In this document: piece after piece, positions 15,831 through 24,733 of the stretch
Layout of the letters: each line of letters begins with the position of its first letter
How positions within the stretch are numbered: the stretch's first letter is position 1
From: Chitinophagaceae bacterium
Lineage (GTDB): Bacteria > Bacteroidota > Bacteroidia > Chitinophagales > Chitinophagaceae
NCBI GenBank assembly: GCA_003509845.1
Contig: DOMR01000078.1
Coordinates: 3,448 to 29,621 of the forward strand
Direction: 5' to 3'
DNA length: 26,174 bases
Notes under the pieces: generated by a model
The model's input: only the letters and a program-made list of their open reading frames with translations
Databases searched by the model: none
What the model was told of the DNA's origin: nothing
Program-made: the position numbers and the translations under genes

Positions 15831-17333
15831 ATGAAAAGAAGAAAGTTTATTATTCAAAGTTCGGTTGGAATGATGGCGGCCTTTCCCGCAATGAAAAACT
15901 TATCCATTTTAGATACCCCTTTTTTCACGACAGGAATAAAAATTGGTGAAATTACACCTACATCAGCTGTTGTATGGGCGCGCCTTACAGCAAACGAAAC
16001 ACGTGTAAATGATACAGGTATTCGTCCATCGATTCTATATTGGGATGACGCAGTGAACGAGTGGCATGATACTTCTTATTTTGACAAAAAATATAAAATG
16101 GGAAGGCCCGATAAAAATGTTAAAGTTGTCATACCTGAAGGACATACATTGAAAACATTAGATGGTGCTGTTCCTGGCATTGCCGGTCAAATATGTGTAA
16201 AATATCGCGCGATTGGAACAATGGAATGGCAATCTACACAATGGGAACAAGTTGCATCTGATACCGATTATGCGACCCAATTTAATCTTTACCATCTTGA
16301 AGCGAATACCAAGTATGAGATAAACGTGCTAGGAAAAACGAATAGCAAAGGAATTAAAATTATAGAGGGTAGTTTTAGTACTGCACCAAAAAAGGAGAAA
16401 GTGGAACCTGTTAATTTTATGGTGACCACCTGCCATGAGTATTCACACCAAGATGATCCATTGAATGGCGGGTTTAAAATATTTAAGGAAATGCAAAAAT
16501 TGCATCCACAATTTTTAGTACATACTGGAGATGTGTTATACCATGATCAAATTGCAAAAAATTTAGACCTTGCAAAATGGAATTGGCAAAAAATGAATAG
16601 CCTTCCAAATAATGTTGCATTTTATCAAAATGTCCCCTGCTATTTCATGAAGGATGATCACGATACCTGGATGAATGATTGTCATTCCGAAACCAAAACG
16701 AAATTCATGGGTGAATTTACTTTTAAGCAAGGAGCAGCGTTATTTAATCAACAAGGGCCTCATAGTGAAAAATCATATCGAACATTTAGGTGGGGTAAGG
16801 ATGTCCAAATTTGGTTATTTGATGGACGAGATTATCGAATGCCCAATGAAATGCCTGATGGACCAGATAAAACAATTTGGGGTAAAGAACAAATGTCGTG
16901 GTTTAAGGAAACATATAAAGTATCGGATGCAACCTTTAAAATATTAATTTCCCCTACGCCAATCATTGGCCCCGACCGACCTCAAAAAAAGGACAACCAC
17001 GCTAATTCTAATTTTACTTTTGAGGGTGATGAAATTCGTGGATTTATCCAAGGGGATAAAAACACATTTGTTGTTTGTGGTGATCGACATTGGCAATATG
17101 TTTCAAAGCATTTAAAAACTGGAACGTATGAATTTGCTTGTGGTCCTGCAAGTGACGAACATGCTGGTGGATGGAAAAAAGACGAGGTTTACCCAGAGCA
17201 TGAATATTTAAACATTGTGGGTGGTTTTTTAAATATTCAAACGCAAAGAGTAAATGAAGTACCTAATATTCAGTTCACGCATTACAGCGTTGATGGAAAA
17301 AGTTTACATCAAAAGAAGTTCATAGCAAATTAG
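15831..17333 (+). CDS. PhoD-like alkaline phosphatase (alkaline phosphatase D family)
   Basis: A 500-residue metallophosphatase of the PhoD type, which hydrolyses phosphodiesters or phosphomonoesters outside the cytoplasm. The N-terminus KRRKFIIQSS followed by a hydrophobic stretch is a Tat signal, as expected for PhoD enzymes that fold around metals before export. A fibronectin-like N-terminal domain (about 30-185; TPTSAVVWARLT) comes first. The catalytic domain shows HTGDVLYHD (H231, D234), KDDHDTWMND (D275, D276, H277) and CGDRHWQY (D418, H420). The first metal motif, often SC-S/Q-D in the family, reads TCHEY here (C201, H202, E203). Upstream lies the TMEM220 gene. A link to the PiT system in the left part is only thematic. 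Confidence 0.88.
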   Translation: MKRRKFIIQSSVGMMAAFPAMKNLSILDTPFFTTGIKIGEITPTSAVVWARLTANETRVNDTGIRPSILYWDDAVNEWHDTSYFDKKYKMGRPDKNVKVVIPEGHTLKTLDGAVPGIAGQICVKYRAIGTMEWQSTQWEQVASDTDYATQFNLYHLEANTKYEINVLGKTNSKGIKIIEGSFSTAPKKEKVEPVNFMVTTCHEYSHQDDPLNGGFKIFKEMQKLHPQFLVHTGDVLYHDQIAKNLDLAKWNWQKMNSLPNNVAFYQNVPCYFMKDDHDTWMNDCHSETKTKFMGEFTFKQGAALFNQQGPHSEKSYRTFRWGKDVQIWLFDGRDYRMPNEMPDGPDKTIWGKEQMSWFKETYKVSDATFKILISPTPIIGPDRPQKKDNHANSNFTFEGDEIRGFIQGDKNTFVVCGDRHWQYVSKHLKTGTYEFACGPASDEHAGGWKKDEVYPEHEYLNIVGGFLNIQTQRVNEVPNIQFTHYSVDGKSLHQKKFIAN

Positions 17334-17360
17334 GGTTAGTGACCCATATAGTTACTAAAT

Positions 17361-17383
17361 GTTCCAAATTCGGGAATTGGAAC
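17361..17383. promoter_or_regulatory. GTTCC...GGAAC dyad upstream of the AraC gene
   Basis: GTTCCAAATTC and GAATTGGAAC form an inverted repeat with one unpaired A, 94 bases before the AraC start. GTTCC (17361-17365) and GGAAC (17379-17383) are 13 bases apart. No U-tract follows, so an operator is more likely than a terminator. A smaller dyad (CCGAT/ATCGG, 17391-17408) lies next to it. Confidence 0.4.
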
Positions 17384-17476
17384 ACCCAAACCGATGTCCA
17401 TAAATCGGCTATATAATTTATATATTGTACATTTTCCCTTATCTTTCCTTCTCAATATGTTATAAATCATTGATTT

Positions 17477-18667
17477 ATGGAAATTTTGGCGCCCATCTTC
17501 GGTTTTTTCACATCCTTTATCTTAATCTATTATCTAAGCGCGTTAAACAGGTCAAATTTATTCTTAGCCCTATTTTTTTTGTGTTGTAATCTAATTGTAC
17601 TGGTCTATTTTGGCTTGCATTTTTCAAATAATCAATTTTGGGAAGCTATCTTTTTCGTCCATTTCTTACCCTTGTCTTATATCATTGGGCCCCTGTTATT
17701 TATTTATGTAAGAACGACAATTTCAGATAATAAACAATTTAAGAAAACTGACTGGCTGCATTTTATTCCTGCCTTTTTAATTTTAATTGCAACCTCACCT
17801 TATACATGCTTACCCTTTGATAAAAAATTTGAAATAGCACATCAAATTGTAAAAATTACAGAGAACTATTCACTCAATTTTTATTTTGTCACTTTTGAGT
17901 TTATATTATACTCTAGGTCAATACATTTAATTGTATACGCAATTTTTTCCTTTTTTTATTTTCGATATTCTACAAAAAAGATAATCACTACCTACGGTAT
18001 TGTTCCTACAAATCATTTCATAATAAATAGGTGGATAAACATACTCATTATTATTCAGCTTTTAATAGCGGGAAATAGTTTGGGTCACATGACCACACTA
18101 TATCATAAGTTTAGTCTATTTGGTATTAAATCAACTGATTTATTTTCTGAGTTATATTTTTTTAGAATCTGCGGCGGCGCTTTTGTTATTCAAAATTTTA
18201 TACTTTTTTTATTTCCAAAAATTTTATACGGAAATATATCTTATCAAGTACATAAGGAGACTGAGGGTATTATTGAAGAAATAAAATCGAGTATTGCAAA
18301 AAAAGTTACTCCATCGGCAAATCTTGAAAATATAGATATTACCTTAAATCCTTATCTAGCAACACTTCCATTTGTAAAAAAAGGATTTTCGCTTTCTCAA
18401 ATGTCCTTTGATTTAAAAATATCAGAACGAATTTTGTCAAATTATTTTAATAAGGAATTATCCAAAACATTTGGTGAGTGGAAAAATGACCAGCGTATCA
18501 ACTATGTATGTCAAATTTTAGATGAAGGCAAAGCAAAAGATATAACTATTGAGGCCATTTCAATTAACGCTGGTTTTGTATCAAGATCAAAATTTATAGA
18601 TGCATTCAAAGAAAGAAAAGGCGTAACTCCTTCGGCTTATATCAAAGGGCTTGCTGAAAATGCATAA
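17477..18667 (+). CDS. Membrane-anchored AraC family transcriptional regulator
   Basis: A 396-residue regulator in which a membrane domain is fused to an AraC-type DNA-binding domain. Residues 1-250 hold about seven hydrophobic helices (for example 3-22, 28-48, 58-77, 90-106, 140-165, 189-206 and 228-248) without an enzyme motif, a design common in Bacteroidota. After a linker, residues about 300-396 carry two helix-turn-helix units: FSLSQMSFDLKISERILSNY and ITIEAISINAGFVSRSKFID, then FKERKGVTPSAY. It presumably senses a signal in the membrane and acts on nearby genes; the GTTCC dyads before it and upstream of the neighbouring SnoaL-like gene are candidate sites. It converges with the SnoaL-like gene, with a terminator between. 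Confidence 0.9.
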   Translation: MEILAPIFGFFTSFILIYYLSALNRSNLFLALFFLCCNLIVLVYFGLHFSNNQFWEAIFFVHFLPLSYIIGPLLFIYVRTTISDNKQFKKTDWLHFIPAFLILIATSPYTCLPFDKKFEIAHQIVKITENYSLNFYFVTFEFILYSRSIHLIVYAIFSFFYFRYSTKKIITTYGIVPTNHFIINRWINILIIIQLLIAGNSLGHMTTLYHKFSLFGIKSTDLFSELYFFRICGGAFVIQNFILFLFPKILYGNISYQVHKETEGIIEEIKSSIAKKVTPSANLENIDITLNPYLATLPFVKKGFSLSQMSFDLKISERILSNYFNKELSKTFGEWKNDQRINYVCQILDEGKAKDITIEAISINAGFVSRSKFIDAFKERKGVTPSAYIKGLAENA

Positions 18668-18671
18668 TTAA

Positions 18672-18699
18672 AAAGGCCACCTAAATATAGATGGCCTTT
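18672..18699. terminator. Bidirectional terminator between convergent genes
   Basis: AAAGGCCA (18672-18679) pairs with TGGCCTTT (18692-18699), with a further CTA/TAG pairing inside the loop. It lies between the convergent AraC and SnoaL-like genes, 5 bases after the AraC stop. A-rich and T-rich flanks are short, so it may be only moderately strong. Confidence 0.6.
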
Positions 18700-18721
18700 A
18701 CTTGTAATGGTCGTATTAAAT

Positions 18722-19207
18722 TTAGCGAGGCATTAATCCAAGCTGTCTAAAAAATTCCAAGTTATCAAAGAAGTCAATTTCTTCTGTAATTTTACCATCC
18801 ACAATTGTTGCAATCGTACAACCAATCACATCTACTTTTTTACCTGTAGCTGGGATACCAAAAAAGTCGCCAGTGTGTACACCTTTAAACTGCCAATATT
18901 TTGTTACTTTATTTCCTTGCCCAAAAATATCTTTAATAATAAATTCTCTTTCTGTAAAACCGGTCACATAGTTTGCATAATATGCTTTAGCATTTGCCGC
19001 ACCTTTAACTTCAGGTACAGTATGCAAAACCACATCAGTACTGTAAGCAGTATCTAATATATTTACTCTTCCTTCAACAATTGCCACATCCCATACATGG
19101 CCATAAAATTTAACATTGTCATTTACTAATTGTTCTTTTTTCGCACTTTCGTTATTACAAGAAATAAGTGAAGCCGTTACTAGAAGTCCAAAGATTAATT
19201 TTTTCAT
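18722..19207 (-). CDS. SnoaL-like (ester cyclase family) lipoprotein
   Basis: A 161-residue lipoprotein with a SnoaL/NTF2-like fold. The signal peptide ends in the lipobox LISC with lipidated Cys17. The mature part shows the family sequence: a helix with VKFYGHVWDVAIVEG, YSTDVVLHT (about 56-64), AKAYYANYVTGF, KYWQFKGVHTGDFFGIPATGKKV (about 103-125) and a final GKITEEIDFFDNLEFFRQLGL. The pattern of HTGDFFG.PATGKKV is typical of the polyketide-cyclase-like SnoaL group, but in this setting the reaction and substrate are unknown. Being lipid-anchored is less usual for the family, whose members are often cytoplasmic. It may be controlled by the convergent AraC gene. Confidence 0.85.
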   Translation of the reverse strand: MKKLIFGLLVTASLISCNNESAKKEQLVNDNVKFYGHVWDVAIVEGRVNILDTAYSTDVVLHTVPEVKGAANAKAYYANYVTGFTEREFIIKDIFGQGNKVTKYWQFKGVHTGDFFGIPATGKKVDVIGCTIATIVDGKITEEIDFFDNLEFFRQLGLMPR

Positions 19208-19223
19208 ATTATATATATTTTTT

Positions 19224-19231
19224 CAAAAATA
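19224..19231 (-). promoter_or_regulatory. Candidate -7 element for the SnoaL-like gene
   Basis: Read on the minus strand, TATTTTTG matches TAnnTTTG. The leader to the ATG at 19207 would be only about 10 bases. The GTTCC/GGAAC dyad at 19274-19299 would lie about 55-80 bases upstream of the start site, a usual place for an activator. Confidence 0.35.
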
Positions 19232-19273
19232 CAGCCTAATGCTACATGTCATTTAATCCATCCTATTCAAATA

Positions 19274-19299
19274 TGTTCCACTAAACAAAAAAGGGAACA
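19274..19299. promoter_or_regulatory. Second GTTCC...GGAAC dyad, between the SnoaL-like and sulfatase genes
   Basis: TGTTCC (19274-19279) and GGAACA (19294-19299) form a perfect 6-bp inverted repeat with a 14-base spacer. Sequence and spacing are close to the dyad at 17361-17383 before the AraC gene. Confidence 0.4.
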
Positions 19300-19415
19300 A
19301 AAACTTACCCATCTATCCCTAATTCTTTATTAAATGGCTCCATTTTTCAATACTAACCCAATTTTCGTTAAATTTATTTCATGTAATTAATAGTTACGCA
19401 ATCCGCCATTTTCTA

Positions 19416-19446
19416 TTTCTATATGTATTAATAGCAAATAACTTTA
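19416..19446 (+). promoter_or_regulatory. Possible promoter of the sulfatase cluster
   Basis: TTTC (19416-19419), 19 bases, then TAACTTTA (19439-19446) follows the spacing of the Bacteroidota TTTG-N19-TAnnTTTG promoter with one mismatch in each element. The leader to the ATG at 19459 would be under 10 bases, which lowers confidence. Confidence 0.25.
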
Positions 19447-19458
19447 AATGAGACATCT

Positions 19459-20964
19459 ATGAAACAACTTAGCATTACATTTATTACTTTACTAATTGCA
19501 CAGTTGGCTTTTTCACAGCAAAAACCGAATGTAATTTATATTTATGCAGATGATTTAGGCTACGGGGATGTGAGTTATAATGGGGCTACAAAATTACATA
19601 CCCCCCATATTGATCAATTGGCGAATCAAGGTATTGTTTTTAGTAATGGCCACACGACTTCGGCTACCTGCACCCCTTCACGTTATGCATTAATGACTGG
19701 AAGATATCCATGGCGTCAGGAAGGGACTGGAATATTACCTGGAGATGCTGCCTTAATTATTCCGGCAAATAAAATAACATTACCGTTGGTTTTTCAGAAA
19801 GCAGGGTATCAAACAGGCATTGTTGGGAAATGGCATTTAGGATTAGGTGAATCTGTTCAAAAAAATTGGAATGAAATTATAAAACCGGGCCCCAATGAAG
19901 TAGGATTTAATTTTTCGTTTATTTTTCCAGCAACTGCTGATCGGGTACCTACCGTTTTTATTGAAAATGGCAATGTAGTTGGTTTAGATTTAAATGATCC
20001 AATTAAAGTTAGCTATAAAGAAAAGTTGGGGGATGATCCTACAGGAAAGGAACATCCTGAATTATTAAAAATGTATACGGATCCAATTCAAGGGCATGAT
20101 CAAACCATTGTAAATAATATAGGTCGTATAGGTTATATGACTGGCGGAAAAACGGCTCGGTGGACTGATGAAGAACTTACATTTACTTTTTTAGAAAAGG
20201 CAAAACAATTTATGGAAGGAAATAAGAATAAACCCTTCTTCTTATATTATGCCTCTACTGAGCCACATGTTCCAAGAATGCCAGCGACTATGTTTAAAGG
20301 TAAGAGTGGACTAGGTTTTAGGGGGGATGCCATTTTACAATTGGATTGGATGGTAGGCGAAATTGTAAGTAAACTAAAAGCATTAGGTATTGAGAAAAAT
20401 ACCATGATCATTTTTTCAAGTGACAATGGGCCTGTATTAAATGACGGGTATTTAGATGGTTCCATAACTGAGTTAAATGGCCATAAGCCGTTGGGTCCTT
20501 TACGCGGTGGGAAATCTAGTATTTTTGAGGGCGGGAATAGAGTACCATTTATTGTAAGTTGGCCAGGAACAATATCGCATCAAGTTTCACCAGCATTGGT
20601 GAGTCAGATAGATTTACTAGCCTCCTTTGCGAGCTATTTTAAATTTAAAATCCCAAAGGGTGATGCAATGGATAGTGAAAATCACATGAATGCATTATTA
20701 GGTAAAACAAAACAAGGGCGTAACACATATATTGAACATGCGGGAACTTTAGCTATCGTAAGTGGTGACTGGAAGTATATTGCTCCTGCTAAAGGCAATG
20801 CGATGACTTATGCCACAAATATTGAAACAGGCAATGCAACTATTCCACAGTTGTATAATTTAAAAAATGACATTGGCGAAAAAAATAATTTGGCAAACCA
20901 ATTTCCCGAAAAAGCAGCAGCTTTGGATTTATTGTTAAAGCAAATAAAAGAAAAAAATAATTAA
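19459..20964 (+). CDS. Sulfatase (arylsulfatase family, formylglycine type)
   Basis: A 501-residue exported sulfatase. The signal peptide ends AFSQ at residue 20. The active-site signature CTPSRYALMTG starts at C71, which an FGE or anSME enzyme must convert to formylglycine; no such enzyme is encoded in this window. Metal ligands are visible as ADDLGYGD (D31, D32) and SSDNGPV (D322, N323), and the other active-site groups as GKWHLG (K124, H126), H270 and GGKSS (K352). The protein is full length for the family and contains GLGFRGDAILQLDWMVG, typical of Bacteroidota polysaccharide sulfatases. It heads a five-gene run with a DUF3500 protein, two glycoside hydrolases and an FKBP, which suggests a sulfated glycan or glycoside as substrate. 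Confidence 0.93.
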   Translation: MKQLSITFITLLIAQLAFSQQKPNVIYIYADDLGYGDVSYNGATKLHTPHIDQLANQGIVFSNGHTTSATCTPSRYALMTGRYPWRQEGTGILPGDAALIIPANKITLPLVFQKAGYQTGIVGKWHLGLGESVQKNWNEIIKPGPNEVGFNFSFIFPATADRVPTVFIENGNVVGLDLNDPIKVSYKEKLGDDPTGKEHPELLKMYTDPIQGHDQTIVNNIGRIGYMTGGKTARWTDEELTFTFLEKAKQFMEGNKNKPFFLYYASTEPHVPRMPATMFKGKSGLGFRGDAILQLDWMVGEIVSKLKALGIEKNTMIIFSSDNGPVLNDGYLDGSITELNGHKPLGPLRGGKSSIFEGGNRVPFIVSWPGTISHQVSPALVSQIDLLASFASYFKFKIPKGDAMDSENHMNALLGKTKQGRNTYIEHAGTLAIVSGDWKYIAPAKGNAMTYATNIETGNATIPQLYNLKNDIGEKNNLANQFPEKAAALDLLLKQIKEKNN

Positions 20965-20977
20965 GCCGCGCAGGCTT
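20963..20977. repeat. Small hairpin at the end of the sulfatase gene
   Basis: AAGCC, loop GCGCA, GGCTT begins within the TAA of the sulfatase, and AATT flanks on both sides can extend it around one bulge. It has no clear U-tract. It may mark a processing or partial termination point between the sulfatase and the DUF3500 gene, which are 58 bases apart. Confidence 0.35.
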
Positions 20978-21022
20978 TAATTGATTAATATTAACATACG
21001 TATTATCCATAAATAAATTAAA

Positions 21023-22042
21023 ATGAAAAAAGTATTTCTGACGATTTTAAACATTTGTTTAGTTGTTTTTATAGTTAACGCGCAGGACGTTGTAAAAAAA
21101 GCAAACAATTTTATTGATTTATTAAGTACCGAACAAAAAACAGGCACCTTATTCCCCTTTGACAATGAAGAGCGTTATAATTTTCATTTTGTCCCATTCG
21201 TAAGAAAAGGTATTACATTCAATGAAATGAATGCGCAGCAAACTGAGGCAGGGCTTGCATTATTACGTGCTTGTTTAAGCGAGACGGCTTACAAAAAAGC
21301 AACTGATATTGTTGCGATGGAAGTGGTTTTAAAAGAAATTGAAAACAGAAAACCAGAAGACAACTATCGTGATCCAGGAAATTATCATTTTTCAATTTTC
21401 GGTATCCCATCTAGTAAAACTATTTGGGGATGGCGCTTTGAAGGGCATCACATTTCTTACAATTTTTCTTTTGATAAAAAAATGATTGTATCTGGCACAC
21501 CTGGATTCATGGGATCTAATCCTGCAGTCGTACTCACAGGATCCAAAAAAGGGAAAGAAATTTTAAAAGAAGAAACCGAAGAAGGATTTCAAGTACTTAA
21601 TTCATTAGATCCACAGCAATTAAAAAAAGCAATTATTGATACTATAGCTTATAAAGACATATTAACTTTTGATAAAAGAAATGCAGAAATTAATTCAAAG
21701 CTTGGGCTTAAGTATACAGAATTAAATGAAAATCAACAAGCATTGCTTTTGAAATTAATTAAAGTGTATGTGAATAGGTATACCCATTTATTTGCTGAAA
21801 GTATGCTGAAGGATATACAAGCTGCCGGATTAGATAATATTTTATTTGCATGGGCGGGTACGACCATCAATAAGGTAGGCAGTCCTACCTATTATCGTGT
21901 TCAAGGGCCTAGTTTTATTATTGAATATGACAATACGCAAAACAATGCAAATCATATTCACTCTGTTATCAGAGATTTAAAAAATGATTTTGGAGGGGAT
22001 GCCTTATTAAATCATTATAAGCAGGATCACGCAAACAAATAA
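21023..22042 (+). CDS. DUF3500 domain protein (secreted, function unknown)
   Basis: A 339-residue exported protein of the DUF3500 family, whose function is not established to my knowledge. Residues 1-20 are a signal peptide ending VNAQ. Recognisable segments are RYNFHFVPFVRKGI (51-64), FGIPSSKTIWGWRFEGHHISYNFS (126-149, quoted in part) and IIEYDNTQNNANHIHSVIRD (299-318). Two clusters of potential ligands stand out: E140, H142, H143 and E301, D303, H311, H313. This spacing suggests a metal or catalytic site, which is inference. The gene sits 58 bases after the sulfatase and 26 bases before the GH116-type gene, so it probably acts on the same material. Confidence 0.85.
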   Translation: MKKVFLTILNICLVVFIVNAQDVVKKANNFIDLLSTEQKTGTLFPFDNEERYNFHFVPFVRKGITFNEMNAQQTEAGLALLRACLSETAYKKATDIVAMEVVLKEIENRKPEDNYRDPGNYHFSIFGIPSSKTIWGWRFEGHHISYNFSFDKKMIVSGTPGFMGSNPAVVLTGSKKGKEILKEETEEGFQVLNSLDPQQLKKAIIDTIAYKDILTFDKRNAEINSKLGLKYTELNENQQALLLKLIKVYVNRYTHLFAESMLKDIQAAGLDNILFAWAGTTINKVGSPTYYRVQGPSFIIEYDNTQNNANHIHSVIRDLKNDFGGDALLNHYKQDHANK

Positions 22043-22068
22043 AAAGAATAATATTCTAATTGATCATT

Positions 22069-24732
22069 ATGGAAAGAAGAAAATTTATTCAAAATTCCGG
22101 ACTCTTAGCAGCAGGTATTTATCATACTCCGCTAAAAGCCATTGCAGGCCCATTTGTGCAATCTCCCTTGTTACATAATATACCTATTGATAAAAAATTA
22201 AATGGGGAGTGGATAAAGTCCTTATATCAAAGGGGATTTGTGACGACGTATAAAAAAACGAAAAATGAATTACAATATATTGGCATGCCAATCGGTGGTA
22301 TCTTTACTGGTACTGTTTACTTAGGCGGTGATGGAAGGCTTTGGTTATGGGATATTTTTAATGAAAATCAAAATGGGATTGATCCCAAGACCATTGAATG
22401 GGAATCAGATTTACATGTTGGTAAAAAAGTACGTCCGCAAGATGGATCAGCGTATGTTCAACCTGCAAAAAATATCAGACCGCTTGAACAAGGCTTTGCT
22501 TTTAAAATTGTTTCTGGAAATACAATCATAAAAAAATTAGAAGCAGCCGATTGGGATGAGATTTTATTTGAAGCTACCTATCCAATGGCAAAGCTGCATT
22601 ATATTGATCATAGTTTAGGCTTGGATATTACTGCAGATATTTTTTCTCCTTTTATTCCGTTGGATGAAAAAAATTCTGGACTACCCTGTACGATTTATTC
22701 TTTTTCAATAAAAAATAAAACAAAGAATGACATCAAAGTTTCCATATTGGGTTGGTTAGAAAATAAAGTATCGCCAAAATCAAAAAAAGAAACCGATATA
22801 AGATTAAATACTGCTGAGAAAAATAATGGCTCCGCAATTTTAAATAGTGGTATTAAATTGAATGGCACAGAAAATCAGGATAAGAAAGCAGATTATGGTA
22901 CGATGGCTATTGGCGCGATTAACAGCAAGTGCATTGTCAATACCTCATTTTCATTACCACTAACTGCTTCCTCGTTTTCGGAAGAAATTTTATTACCTAC
23001 AGAAAAATCAGTATCAGCAGGCCCATTAATGAATTCAGTTTGCACAAATCATGTTATTAAAAGCGGTCAAACTATTAAATCAAACTATATACTAGCATGG
23101 CATTTTGCTAATTTAACTTTAAATCCAGTCATTCAGGGTAAAGGACGTTTTTATAACCAACAATTTAAAAATGCAGTTGAAGTAGTGAAATATGTTGCTA
23201 CTCATTTTTCAGATCTTTCAACACAAACTGCATTGTGGCGACAAACATGGTATGATTCAACATTACCATGGTGGTTTTTAGAACGTACCTTTTTAAATAT
23301 ATCAACATTAGCAACCACCACAGCCCATCGTTTTGAGTCAGGCAGATTTTATGCTTGGGAAGGGGTAGGTTGTTGTGAAGGAACCTGTACACATGTGTGG
23401 CAATATGCACAAGCCATGGGCCGCATTTTTCCTGCAATTGAAAGAGATACAAGAGAACGTGTTGATTTAGGTTTGTCATTGAAACCAGATGGAATGATGT
23501 TGTATCGTGGCGAAGTAGTGAAAACACCAGCAATTGATGGGCAGGCAGGTACTATATTAAGGATATATAGAGAGTATAAAATGTCACCTGATAAAACATT
23601 TTTGAAAAATAACTGGGATAAAATAAAGTTAGCAACTACTTGGATTTTAAATCAGGATAAAAATGGGGATGGGATGGAAGATACACCCATTGAAAATACA
23701 TTAGATGCTGTATGGGATGGTGAAATAGCTTGGTTGGTAGGCATATGTATTGCGGCAGTAAAAGCAAGTGAACAAATGGCCATAGCAATGGGCGATGCTG
23801 GATTTGCAAAAATTTGTGGGACTTATGTAAGCAATGGAACTAAAAATATGGAAGCGCAACTTTTCAATGGCGAATATTTCATTCATAAACCAGATGAAAT
23901 TAAAGGAAGAGAAAAATTAGGATCCTACAATACCTGTCATATTGATCAGGTGTATGGACAAAGTTGGGCACACCAGGTGGGTTTAGGCAGAATCATTGAC
24001 AAAGAAAAAACCATTTCAGCGCTTAAGGCATTATGGAAATATAATTTTACCCCTGATGTTGGACCTTATATTAAGGAGCGTCGAGGTTGGCGTCCATATG
24101 CACTTGCTGGTGATGGCGGTATGGTGATGAATACCAATCCAAGTAATGAAGCAAAGCCATATGGTGAAAAAACGACATGGCAGTTAGGTTACTTTCATGA
24201 ATGTATGAGTGGCTTTGAACATCAAGTAGCTTCGCATATGATGGCAGAAGGCATGACAGATGAAGCACTTATATTAACTCGAATGATTCATGACCGATAT
24301 TATGCAGGGAAACGAAATCCATTCAATGAAATAGAATGTAGCGATCATTATGCGCGCGCAATGGCGAGTTATGGTACATTTATTTCCGCATGTGGCTTTG
24401 ATTACGATGGCCCGAATGGTTATATAAAATTTGCACCAAAATTAAATATAGATAAATGTAAAGTTCCTTTTACATCAGCAACTGCTTGGGGCTCCTATGA
24501 ACAACTACAAAGTGAAAAAAACTTTTCGGCAATATTAAAAGTTAAATACGGCAATTTGTTTTTAAATAAAATTACCCTTGACGCCAAAGCGCCTGTTACT
24601 GCAGCTAAGATTTATATTGGAACCAAGTTGGTAAAGGCAAAAATGATTAAAGAAGGCCAAACCTTTGCTTTTCATTTTGAAAATAAAGTTGAATTAAAGA
24701 AAGGCCAGGAACTAAAAGTTAACCTCAGCTAA
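22069..24732 (+). CDS. GH116-type glycoside hydrolase (DUF608), Tat-exported
   Basis: An 887-residue enzyme of the GH116 type, the family of glucosylceramidase GBA2 and bacterial beta-glucosidases/xylosidases. MERRKFIQNSGLLAAG is a Tat signal. The N-terminal GH116 domain begins with YIGMPIGGIFTGTVYLGGDGRLWLWD (about 66-91, quoted in part). The catalytic (alpha/alpha)6 part contains YAWEGVGCCEGTCTHVWQYA (E437 within) and GDGMEDTPIENTLDAVWDGE (D546 within); by position these acids are the candidate nucleophile and acid/base. Further on are DQVYGQSWAHQVGLG and FHECMSGFEHQVASHMMAEG. A TTG at 22060 in frame adds three residues and is rejected. The stop is one base before the FKBP start, so translation may be coupled. 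The substrate is not determined by sequence. Confidence 0.88.
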   Translation: MERRKFIQNSGLLAAGIYHTPLKAIAGPFVQSPLLHNIPIDKKLNGEWIKSLYQRGFVTTYKKTKNELQYIGMPIGGIFTGTVYLGGDGRLWLWDIFNENQNGIDPKTIEWESDLHVGKKVRPQDGSAYVQPAKNIRPLEQGFAFKIVSGNTIIKKLEAADWDEILFEATYPMAKLHYIDHSLGLDITADIFSPFIPLDEKNSGLPCTIYSFSIKNKTKNDIKVSILGWLENKVSPKSKKETDIRLNTAEKNNGSAILNSGIKLNGTENQDKKADYGTMAIGAINSKCIVNTSFSLPLTASSFSEEILLPTEKSVSAGPLMNSVCTNHVIKSGQTIKSNYILAWHFANLTLNPVIQGKGRFYNQQFKNAVEVVKYVATHFSDLSTQTALWRQTWYDSTLPWWFLERTFLNISTLATTTAHRFESGRFYAWEGVGCCEGTCTHVWQYAQAMGRIFPAIERDTRERVDLGLSLKPDGMMLYRGEVVKTPAIDGQAGTILRIYREYKMSPDKTFLKNNWDKIKLATTWILNQDKNGDGMEDTPIENTLDAVWDGEIAWLVGICIAAVKASEQMAIAMGDAGFAKICGTYVSNGTKNMEAQLFNGEYFIHKPDEIKGREKLGSYNTCHIDQVYGQSWAHQVGLGRIIDKEKTISALKALWKYNFTPDVGPYIKERRGWRPYALAGDGGMVMNTNPSNEAKPYGEKTTWQLGYFHECMSGFEHQVASHMMAEGMTDEALILTRMIHDRYYAGKRNPFNEIECSDHYARAMASYGTFISACGFDYDGPNGYIKFAPKLNIDKCKVPFTSATAWGSYEQLQSEKNFSAILKVKYGNLFLNKITLDAKAPVTAAKIYIGTKLVKAKMIKEGQTFAFHFENKVELKKGQELKVNLS

Positions 24733-24733
24733 A

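Noticed and set aside
17361..17383. Terminator of the PhoD-like gene
   Set aside because: No U-tract follows the stem on either strand, and a similar dyad recurs near another promoter.
22060..22068. TTG start three codons before the GH116-type gene
   Set aside because: MERRKFI from the ATG at 22069 is a proper Tat signal start.
23198..23533. 111-residue reading frame on the minus strand inside the GH116-type gene
   Set aside because: It lies entirely within a strongly supported conserved gene and its product has no recognisable features.
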